From NCBI RefSeq assembly GCF_000006565.2, contig NC_031474.1, forward strand, positions 496,001 to 560,000: a stretch of 64,000 nt of DNA, given 5' to 3'. The position numbers were made by a program, and so were the translations under genes. Shown piece after piece: positions 1 through 9,790 of this stretch. How positions within the stretch are numbered: the first letter of the stretch is position 1; the number at the start of each line of letters is the position of its first letter. The notes below the pieces were generated by a model. The model saw only the letters and a program-made list of their open reading frames with translations. It was not told where the DNA came from and made no database searches. The DNA is from Toxoplasma gondii ME49. Taxonomy: Eukaryota > Apicomplexa > Conoidasida > Eucoccidiorida > Sarcocystidae.

Positions 1-2177
1 TTAGTCGACTAGTGGCGCACTGCCTCCTCCATGCTCGGTGTCACTGATTCACGCGCAAGGCACAGGCTGAAATAATCTCAGCAGAAACCTCTTTATCTTC
101 CTAGGTGAACACAAGCGATTATTTTTTCTAAGGACGAACTATCGCTTTTATCCCAACCCCTCACAGAATCGTGGCGACTTCAGAGTGCATGGATCACTCC
201 TGCGCTACTCGACTCACCAGAAAACGCGTTGTCGGCTGCTAATGGATCGCTCCACCATGATGTTGGTCCCGGGGCACATCTATCAGAGCCACGCAAGCCG
301 CTGAACTATCGTGACGTCTGGATGGTGGAGTGCCGGCACTCACCGCAGACTCCCTGGTAGAGTTGNNNNNNNNNNNNNNNNNNNNNNNNNNNNNGACAAC
401 GTACCATCTCGAAGCCAGAAACTGGAGTCATGGAACAGGAACTGCGGATTCGAAAAACAGAGCCGCGACTATGGAGGCAACTAAAGGAGGAAACGCAAAG
501 CCTACGGCAGCAGCCGAACCACGCTATCTACCGTCCCAACGGCACGAGGCGCATCAGCTCCCGGTGGCGCTGAATGCAACCACCCATTATTGAAGGGTTC
601 CGAGAATGTCTCAGTCGAACACTTGTCGTTAGAGTAGGTGTTCGTCGGAGGAATGCATCAAACCAAGAAGCTTGTGGTAGATGTCGGGGTTGCTGTGTTT
701 TCAAAGTGTCGGGCGCGCGTGCTCACCTTTTCTTCTACACTGACTCGAGACTATCCTGACGACGGTCTCACGTGAGGCGCCGACCACAACTCGGCGGTGA
801 GGCTTCTCCGTTACCATCGATTAAGGGTACGGCTACGAGAGTGTCTGTGGTGCTCGGCGCATTCAGCCGCCACCCCAGACACCTTCGCTCCCAGGTTATC
901 CGAACGGTGCGTGCGTTCTCCTCACCAGCCGGCTGATCCCATTGCCCAGAGTGTGCCGCAGCTTGCATGTTGTAGCTAGGGGGCGACGAGCCCTGGACGC
1001 AGAGCAAATCTTGTAGAACGCTGGACCCCAAATGTTTACCTGTCTTAGAAAAAAGATACGGTTGTACTTCTTCGTTGCACCTGTGTTCGAATGCGTGATC
1101 TTCAATCAGCAGGAGGCGTCGTCGTTCGCGTCGCGCTCGGGCAGATATGTCTAACAATGCGGGCCAGGCAATCCGAGAGGGCCCGTCTAATTGATGGGAA
1201 TATCGAGGGCGTTTGTCAAGTTCTTGAATCTGCTGCGGCACAGTTGCAGGGCTTCTGCCGAAGGTTTTCAGGCGGTCAAGGAGGGGTCGGAGGAGGGGGG
1301 TCCGAAAACTTGGCGAGTCGGTATGAGCTTCTTGAACACCCGAAGCGAATTGAGCTGCATCTCTCCACGTGATATTTCATGCGGGTCCTTTTTCGGCGAT
1401 TTGCGACCAGGATTGTTATTTTTTGCTTGGCCGATCCTAATTTTCTCGAGACACACGTTTTACGCAGGTATTTGCAGTGAACACAGGGGTATTTGGATGC
1501 TTCATCCACGCCGATACTGGGCGTGTGTGAGTTGTGGAGGCACCTGGACGGGAGACGACTTGAGAGGTCACTCACTAGTCTTCCGTGGGGTGGGCACGTT
1601 TGTGGCTAGTGCCGTCTGGCCGACATTGTTGTTGTGGAGAAGCACAAGGACAATTTGCGTATTTGCGCGACAGGCTCGTGCATTTTCGTTATTGCATTTT
1701 GTCGCTGTTCAATATAGGGAGAACTGCCAGTGTTCGTGTGTCCGCCATATGAGCACGCCAGTTGCACACCGGGCGGTTGGTGCGCAGGTGGTGCCGGCAC
1801 ATGGTGCACCATTTCTGTTGGTGCCACGAGCACGGTGCGGTTTGGAGTCTCGCTGCTCCAGTATCTCCATGTACACTATTCGGAGTGACGAATTAGCAGA
1901 AAGTGCATGTATCTTTTTTGTCTGGAGCTTTTGACAATGACAACCTTCCGTGAGCGAGTCGTGTACAACGCCACTTCTTGACGTGGATCGGTCGTTGCGG
2001 GTAGTGAAGTCGTGCAGCAAAAAGCGAAATACCCTTCTATGTGCGGACGCATTCCTCAGGAGCGTCGGACTGTTTTCCTCGGGACTGGTGGACCGTTCGT
2101 GTGCACGCATAGAAAGGCATGTCAAACCATTTCCGCAATAAAACCTTGACGGCAATGTGGATATTCCCTCCGTCCCT
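1..2177. repeat. Tandem repeat copy A (about 2.33 kb unit)
   Basis: This is the first of three large direct repeats that begin with the same sequence (ttagtcgactagtggcgcac) at 1, 2178 and 4507. Its left block (about 1-1110, interrupted by an N gap) matches copy B almost base for base. Its middle (about 1113-1740) has clearly diverged from copies B and C. Its right end (about 1745-2177) again nearly matches copy B. Copy A is short (2177 against 2329 bases) mainly because of the gap. The open frames in it are short and no family is recognisable, so I treat it as noncoding satellite or subtelomere-like DNA. An untranslated RNA or a decayed gene remains possible. Confidence 0.9.
366..394. other. 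Assembly gap (29 N) inside repeat copy A
   Basis: This is a run of 29 N. Copies B (2543-2669) and C carry 127 bases at the same place, with identical flanks on both sides. The placeholder is therefore about 98 bases shorter than the missing sequence, assuming copy A is not truly deleted there. A gap inside a tandem array is what collapsed or unresolved repeat assembly produces. Confidence 0.95.
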
Positions 2178-4506
2178 TTAGTCGACTAGTGGCGCACTGC
2201 CTCCTCCATGCTCGGTGTCACTGATTCACGCGCAAGGCACAGGCTGAAATAATCTCAGCAGAAACCTCTTTATCTTCCTAGGTGAACACAAGCGATTATT
2301 TTTTCTAAGGACGAACTATTGCTTTTATCCCAACCCCTCACAGAATCGTGGCGACTTCAGAGTGCATGGATCACTCCTGCGCTACTCGACTCACCAGAAA
2401 ACGCGTTGTCGGCTGCTAATGGATCGCTCCACCATGATGTTGGTCCCGGGGCACATCTATCAGAGCCACGCGAGCCGCTGAACTATCGTGACGTCTGGAT
2501 GGTGGAGTGCCGGCACTCACCGCAGACTCCCTGGTAGAGTTGCACAAGAGGGCGAACGGCGGCACTGGATGCTGGTAGGCTTCCGTGGCTTTTGTAGGAG
2601 CATTCAGTCAGCGTGTCCGTGTAGCTCGCAGCAGTTAGGACGCACCATAGGGCCTGCATCGAGGCACCGGACAACGTACCATCTCGAAGCCAGAAACTGG
2701 AGTCATGGAACAGGAACTGCGGATTCGAAAAACAGAGCCGCGACTATGGAGGCAACTAAAGGAGGAAACGCAAAGCCTACGGCAGCAGCCGAACCACGCT
2801 ATCTACCGTCCCAACGGCACGAGGCGCATCAGCTCCCGGTGGCGCTGAATGCAACCACCCATTATTGAAGGGTTCCGAGAATGTCTCAGTCGAACACTTG
2901 TCGTTAGAGTAGGTGTTCGTCGGAGGAATGCATCAAACCAAGAAGCTTGTGGTAGATGTCGGGGTTGCTGTGTTTTCAAAGTGTCGGGCGCGCGTGCTCA
3001 CCTTTTCTTCTACACTGACTCGAGACTATCCTGACGACGGTCTCACGTGAGGCGCCGACCACAACTCGGCGGTGAGGCTTCTCCGTTACCATCGATTAAG
3101 GGTACGGCTACGAGAGTGTCTGTGGTGCTCGGCGCATTCAGCCGCCACCCCAGACACCTTCGCTCCCAGGTTATCCGAACGGTGCGTGCGTTCTCCTCAC
3201 CAGCCGGCTGATTCCATTGCCCAGAGTGTGCCGCAGCTTGCATGTTGTAGCTAGGGGGCGACGAGCCCTGGACGCAGAGCAAATCTTGTAGAACGCTGGA
3301 CCCCAAATGTTTACCTGTCTTAGAAAAAAGATACGGTTGTACTTCTTCGTTGCACCTGTGTTCGAATGCGTGATCTTCAATCAGCAGGAGGAGTTGTCGT
3401 TCACATCGCTCTTGGGTATTCATGTGTGTTGGTGCGGGTAACTATTCCGAGGGGGACCTTCTGAGTGATGCGGTTATTGATGGCGCTTGTCAAGGTCTTG
3501 AATTCTGTGCAGCTTGCTTGTAGGAATCCTCGTGAGAAAATCTAGGCGCTCGAGACAGTGCAAGAGGAGAAACAGGAGGAAGGGAATCCGCATGCGAGGC
3601 TGTTTGTTACGGGTGCTCTGTGTACCAGCAGTGGATCGTGTTCAGTGTCCATCTGAAATCGTGTGCGGGCCCTTGCCGGGGAATTGCTTCCGGCGTTCTC
3701 GTTTTCCTCTCTTGACGGGTGCTCGTGTTCACGAGACATAAATTCTACGCATGCGTCTGGTGTGGTCATAAGGTTGGTTGGATGCTTCATTCAAGCTCAT
3801 AGTGACTGCATGCGAGTTGTGGGGGGTACCGAACGAGAGGTGACTTCAGGGGTGACTTGCCATGTGACCTCTCAGGTGACTTGCGAGGTGACTCAGCAGT
3901 CCCCGTGGTGTGAGTACGTGGTGTGGCTAGTCCCGTCTGTCCGATAATACTGATGTTTGGAGAGGCGCACAGGGACAATTTACGCTTTTAGGCTGGCAGC
4001 CCCGTTCGCCTTCATTTTTGTATTTTCCGCGAATGAAGATTAGGAAGAAGCGCTGACCGTGTTCGTGTGTCTGCCACAGACACGCCGGTTGCACACCGGG
4101 CGGTTGGTACGCAGGCGGTGCCGGCACATGGTGCACCATTTCTGTTGGTGCCACGAGCACGGTGCGTTTTGGAGTCTCGCTGCTCCAGTATCTCCATGTA
4201 CACTATGCGGAGTGACGAATTAGCAGAAAGTGCATGTACGATTTTTTTGTCTGGAGCTTTTGACAATGACAGCCTTCCGCGAGCGAGTCGTGTACGACGC
4301 CACTTCTTGACGTGGATCGGTCGTTGCGGGTAGTGAAGTCGTGCAGCAAAAAGCGAAATACCCTTCTATGTGCGGACGCATTCCTCAGGAGCGTCGGACT
4401 GTTTTCCTCGGGACTGGTGGACCGTTCGTGTGCACGCATAGAAAGGCATGTCAAACCATTTCCGCAATAAAACCTTGACGGCAATGTGGATATTCCCTCC
4501 CTCCCT
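2178..4506. repeat. Tandem repeat copy B (2329 bases)
   Basis: This is the complete, gap-free copy of the unit. It is nearly identical to copy A over about 2178-3385 and about 4078-4506. It is nearly identical to copy C from the unit start to about 5205 in window coordinates. The middle (about 3388-4075) keeps the same order of short landmarks as A and C but is strongly diverged. A 126-codon open frame (2488-2868) is kept in copy C, but the blocks are so alike in DNA that its survival is not evidence of selection on protein. Confidence 0.9.
3837..3897. repeat. Short degenerate minisatellite (GTGACTTGC-type)
   Basis: About five imperfect 10-14 base units with a core like ggtgacttgc or gtgacctctc occur in a row in the diverged middle of repeat copy B. 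Copy C has about two such units near 5885-5905, and copy A has only a trace near 1553-1580. The number of sub-repeats therefore differs between the large repeat copies. Confidence 0.6.
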
Positions 4507-6521
4507 TTAGTCGACTAGTGGCGCACTGCCTCCTCCATGCTCGGTGTCACTGATTCACGCGCAAGGCACAGGCTGAAATAATCTCAGCAGAAACCTCTTT
4601 ATCTTCCTAGGTGAACACAAGCGATTATTTTTTCTAAGGACGAACTATTGCTTTTATCCCAACCCCTCACAGAATCGTGGCGACTTCAGAGTGCATGGAT
4701 CACTCCTGCGCTACTCGACTCACCAGAAAACGCGTTGTCGGCTGCTAATGGATCGCTCCACCATGATGTTGGTCCCGGGGCACATCTATCAGAGCCACGC
4801 GAGCCGCTGAACTATCGTGACGTCTGGATGGTGGAGTGCCGGCACTCACCGCAGACTCCCTGGTAGAGTTGCACAAGAGGGCGAACGGCGGCACTGGATG
4901 CTGGTAGGCTTCCGTGGCTTTTGTAGGAGCATTCAGTCAGTGTGTCCGTGTAGCTCGCAGCAGTTAGGACGCACCATAGGGCCTGCATCGAGGCACCGGA
5001 CAACGTACCATCTCGAAGCCAGAAACTGGAGTCATGGAACAGGAACTGCGGATTCGAAAAACAGAGCCGCGACTATGGAGGCAACTAAAGGAGGAAACGC
5101 AAAGCCTACGGCAGCAGCCGAACCACGCTATCTACCGTCCCAACGGCACGAGGCGCATCAGCTCCCGGTGGCGCTGAATGCAACCACCCATTATTGAAGG
5201 GTTCCGAGAATATCTCAGTCGAACACTTGTCGTTAGAGTAGGTGCTCGTCGGAGGAATGCATCAATCAAAGAAATTTGTGGTAGATTTCTGGGTCGTTTT
5301 TTGAAGAAACATGTGCGCGTGGTCACAGTTGACTTATGTACTTTCTCGCGACTATAGGTTTTAAGAGTCCTTCGTGCGTGCTCACTTTTGCTTCTACCAT
5401 GTTTCGAGTCTGTCCCGACGACGTTTTAGTGTTACGAGCCCCCCACAATTTGGTGGCGAGGTGTGTCCGTTACCTTCGAACACGGGTTTGGCTACCTGTG
5501 AGAATTCCGCGGCCGCATTCATAGAAATCTTGAGGGTGTTTGCCAATTTCTTCAATCTGATGCGGCACTGTTTCAGCAATTCTTCCTAGATTTTGAGGTG
5601 GTCAGGGCAGGGGGTTGGAGGGGGGACCCTAACATCGAGCGAGGCGTCTCGAGTTCCTTGTATACTGGCGGCTAACTGAGGTGCATCTCTCCGTATCAGA
5701 TTACATGGGAGCTTTTCAACAGGGACTTGCCACCGGAATTTGTATTTTTTTCGCTTATCCGATCCTCGTGTTCTCGAGGCACGTGTTCTACGCAGGTAGT
5801 TGTAGTAATCACAGCGGTATTTGGATGCTCCATCCAGTTCCGTAGTGGGCGTGTGTGCTGGATGGTAGAGGCAACTGGGCGACAGGTGACTTGCAGGTGA
5901 CTCACGAGCTTCCCAGGCTGTCAGGCCTCTTGTCGCTAGCGGCGTCTGTGAGATGAAGTTGGTGTGGAGAAGCAGTGGGGAAGTGTCCGCATTTATGCGA
6001 CAGTGATGTGTCTTTGTTGTTGAATTTCGCCGCTGACAATCTTCGTATGGATCGTTGACTGCATTCGTGCGTCCGCCACGAACACGCTAGTTTCACGCTG
6101 GCGCACCGGATGCGCGCGTGGTGCAAGCACATGGTGTACCATTTCTGTTGGTGGCATTGGCACCGTTGGGTTTGCGGTATCGTTTTGCTCTATGCCCCAC
6201 GCGCCAAGACCAGAGTGATGAATTCGCCGCCAATGTGTGCACGAGTTTATTCTGTTCGAGGCTTGGGACAGTGAAAGCCTGAGGTGAACGGTTCGCTGTG
6301 CATCGCGGCTTCGTGGCGCTGGTCTGCCGCTGCGGCCGGGGAAGTCGTGCCAGAATTGACATAACACCCTTACATGTGTGGACGCTTTCATCAGAAGAAA
6401 CGGGGGAAAATTTTTCTCCGTGGCACGAGTAGAACTTTCGTGGGCACACGTAGAATAGCATGCCAGTGGATTTCCGCCACAAAGCCTTCGCGGGAATACG
6501 GGCATCCCCCGCTTCCTCGGA
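4507..6521. repeat. Tandem repeat copy C (right half diverged)
   Basis: This is the third copy of the unit. The first roughly 700 bases are almost identical to copy B. From about 5205 onward, similarity drops to scattered landmarks shared with copy A (5520-5890 against 1200-1560) and with the right ends of A and B (6062-6500 against 1735-2160). The sharp change from near-identity to strong divergence points to recent homogenisation of part of the array only. Confidence 0.8.
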
Positions 6522-6975
6522 TTAGCGGCAGTGCCGACCCTGTGTTCTGTGGCATTGATCCAAACGCAGAACCCTGGATCAACTAATCCCGGAGCAACCA
6601 TTGCACCAAAGCGGACACACACAATCACTGATGGAAGGAGTGCTGCTTCAGCGCCATTTTTTAAAGCGAACTTGGCGGATGCAGAGTGCATGGTTCACTG
6701 CGGCACTACACCACCCACCGGAAAATGAGTTGCCAGTTGCTAACATATTGATCATGATGTTGGTCCCGGGGCCCCATATCTATCACAGACCCGGCAGCCG
6801 CTGAAACCGTAACGTCTGGATGGAGTGGCAGCAGTCGCCGCAAACTCTATGGTGGAGTTGCACAAGAGGGTAAACGACAGCGCTGGATGCAGATAAGGCT
6901 TCCGTGGCTTGTGTGCTCGTAACCATTCAGCGGTGTACGTACAGTTGTTGGTAGTCAGGAACATCATTGTGCCTT
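6522..6975. repeat. Decayed fourth repeat copy (left part only)
   Basis: A ttag start with a degenerate version of the unit opening is followed at about 6680-6970 by a recognisable but substituted copy of the region at about 2360-2655. Shared landmarks include cagagtgcatgg, gatgttggtcccgggg, cgtctggatgg and ggcttccgtggct. Homology fades just before the gene starting at 7064, so the last copy lies directly upstream of that gene. Confidence 0.7.
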
Positions 6976-7063
6976 CAGGCTAATTCGAAATGTCGCCTGT
7001 ATGGATCCTTTTTTTCCACCGTGGTATTAACACTTTCGAGGACGGCAACGGAATCGAGACAAA

Positions 7064-8521
7064 ATGTCTACGGGAGCCGAATCTGCGTTTCGACAGGTGA
7101 CAGAGTTTGGATCGAATGGCGGGGGTACTATGGGTGCGATCGCGCTTTTAACAGGTTCGGTTGATATTTTCTGGCCATTTGCATGGATAGTGCATGCCTG
7201 TGGTTTGTTTCAGGCCTCGTTTACTCGAACGTCGTGTGCGACATGAACCTCGTACGCTCAAACCTTGTCAATGCTGCGAGGTCTGTTGAATTTCCGTCCA
7301 CCGGCGCACAGGCGGGATGGAACCTTGTCAATGGGGTGCTTCTCTTGACGCTGGCTTTTATATGTTTTTTCGAGTTGCGAGTGTCGCCAATGGCTATGCA
7401 GGTACTGGAGACAGACTCTGTATTATTCGATGTGGTGTATTACCCGCGTCAGCTTACGTATAAGATCTTGTCTGCTGACTGCTCTGTCGACGAACTGTTA
7501 TCACAGGTATGTTGGAAGACTCAAGCGAAGGACAGCTTCGGTGGATTGCCGCCATTTGTTGCAGGGAGTCATACCCGCATCTATTGCCATAGGCCGGATA
7601 GCGATTCCTGTTCTCCTTTTCATATGGTATGTTACCGTTCGACGTTGGACGAGCAAGACTGTTCACGAAAGGATTTCACAGGACAATCCATGGAGTGACG
7701 TCGGCACTCTATGGCACCTGCAGTTCAACGGCACCGCTGTTGTTCGGAATTAGCCTCACGGAGATGCTTGTTCAGCTTGCATGCTTTGTCGCAACAGCCT
7801 CGTACATGGTAACCGCAAGTCCAGCACAACTCTGCAGTCTTAACTTCAACGGGTGCGTTTTCCAGGTACATGCCAGTGGTCTGACTTGGGCCCAGGTTCA
7901 AGCGAACCTTCGGACACTTACCGTTAAAGTACGGGTGTCAGAAATGAACTCTACATTTTCCAAGTTCATCCATAGCTTTTTGTATAGTTGATCGACGTCT
8001 TCTCGCGGGGTGCCACTGCCGTTGCCAGTGCTCTCGGTGAGGGGATTGTGGCCATTCACAGGGGGATGAAAACCGCCGCTGAGTGGTCCGTCGATACGGC
8101 AAAGCGGTTAGAAGTATTTTCACTGCCTCATATTTCGTGCTCGGAAACGCGTTTTCAGGATCTGGGCTACCCGCCCTCAATGTACGATGTGCAAATGCAA
8201 GTCATTTTGCAACGTCTGCTTAAGAAAGTGACCCTGACTCCCACGTATGTCATCAGACTGGCACGGTGAAGAAGGACAGCGACTAGTTCAGTGAAAGTAC
8301 GTCTTCCGCCTTGTTCATTCCAAGTTCTAGGATTTCGATGGAACCCTCTTTTAACTGTGGTAAACCAGTGTTCTGTCTTCCATGACACCTCGCGCGGAAC
8401 AGAAAATCTGAATCCGAAACAAGAGACTGGAATGATAGTTAAGACTTCTCCTTGTGTCACCTGTCAGTGTCCCCCAGTGCGCGCTCCCATGCAGTCTCTT
8501 CAAGATTTTATGGACAATTAA
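7064..8521 (+). CDS. Unrecognised multi-exon membrane protein with very short introns
   Basis: I do not recognise the family. A phase-consistent model is exons 7064-7124, 7214-7506, 7565-7626, 7682-7808, 7866-7928, 7988-8113, 8159-8227, 8287-8359 and about 8403-8521. It has GT...AG at every junction and gives about 330 residues. The start ATG has an A-rich context (acaaaATG). Splicing joins three hydrophobic stretches (around exon 2, exon 3 and exon 4) that look like membrane helices. A predicted helical, Ala-rich, mixed-charge C-terminal part follows. Intron sizes are about 89, 58, 55, 57, 59, 45, 59 and 43 nt, far smaller than in neighbouring genes. Two further in-frame stretches inside exon 2 (7252-7311 and 7402-7452) also begin GT and end AG and could be introns. 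The last two exons are the least certain. The gene sits directly after the repeat array. Confidence 0.5.
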
Positions 8522-9790
8522 ACAGCTGGTCCACCTCGCTATGGCAGCGTGAGCGTGACTGATTTTTTCAGCTGAAGGAACACGAACACTAGAGCTATCA
8601 GTGAAAGGATCTATTGTGAATGGTAACAACGTGTTGCTAGCGTCCCCATACATGACAACGCCCGAGCTCGCGAAGCATTGTAAGATCAGGGTCGACGTGG
8701 CATCCAGTTACGTCCTCCGCCAACTCACTACTGTGCGTCAGATAGTTCTGCTCAGCATTGCATTGGAGATGAGCGGGCGATTTGTAACCAGCATTTTCGA
8801 AAGTCGTAGCTTGGAAAGACGACCAGGAGAATCGGACTAGATTCCGTGTGTGGTGCAGCGAACACAATTGGGAGTCACGGTGGTAAGATGCTTTTACAGA
8901 AGTAGGCTTATTGACAACCAGTCTCCACAGTTTCAAACGCATCGATTATACGGTACCGCTCTACATGCCACTGTCCGGCATACATCGCATATGGCCTGCG
9001 CCAGCGTAACTCCCCCGTAGCCGCTACCCTCCAAACGTATCTACTCCGCTGTTCCACTTGGAAAAAAATCAACCACATACAACTCCTACACAAACACTAC
9101 CAAAAGCTCACTACACACACCTCAACATGTTACTTGACATCATACCACTGCATATAACGCTCGACGCAACCCTATCACAAGTATTTACCCTTAAACAAAT
9201 TCAAACAGCAGAGCATATGAGCACTCTTTGTGGCTGGTCACGTCTGCCAGAATAGTGAGAGGGTCTCCCCCTCTAACAATAACTGTCAGCATCTTCAACA
9301 GCATCATAGACATCGATACACATATGACGACAGATCTACACTCGATGATTCGTTGTCCCAATCCTGCAAACTGTACCGGCAACAAGAAAACAATTATGTA
9401 GTCGACTCACTGTTAGATCACGGCACCAGCTTGAATGGAATCAGGACCACGACGACAGTGACTATCACCTTTACATCCCACGTCCATCAACAACTTGACC
9501 ATGTGTATTCTTATCCTGATGTGATACCCAGCACTACAGCTACAGTTCCGCACGCCATAATCGGGTGGATGCCTTTTGGCGGCGGGCAAGTTGTCCTACT
9601 CCAAATGCAACAACGGACAAGTGGTAGTGCAGCAGGAAGCAAAACGCACCTCAGATATGGCCACACAGTTACACCCCTTAAGGGTTAGTTTCGTATTAGC
9701 ATAGAACCAATCCGTAGCCTGTGGACCAGCAAGTTACGACTGCATACACTGCAGCGAACTGTACGCTACCACTTTGTCTGCTTGTCAGAC
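8522..9790. other. Intergenic, including G-poor (CA-rich) stretch
   Basis: No supported gene lies here. Positions 9056-9215 are strikingly poor in G on the plus strand (runs of ca, aca, cta). Since HRD1 ends at 9791 on the minus strand, its 3' untranslated RNA would be T/G-rich here. A 153-codon open frame (9230-9688, +) is Thr/His/Gln-rich from this composition and is not convincing. Confidence 0.6.

Noticed and set aside
2488..2868. 126-codon open frame conserved in repeat copies B and C
   Set aside because: The underlying DNA is almost identical between copies, so conservation of the frame is not evidence of coding. Composition is not protein-like.
9230..9688. Plus-strand 153-codon Thr/His/Gln-rich frame
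   Set aside because: Produced by CA-rich composition opposite the HRD1 3' region, with no domain or splice support.
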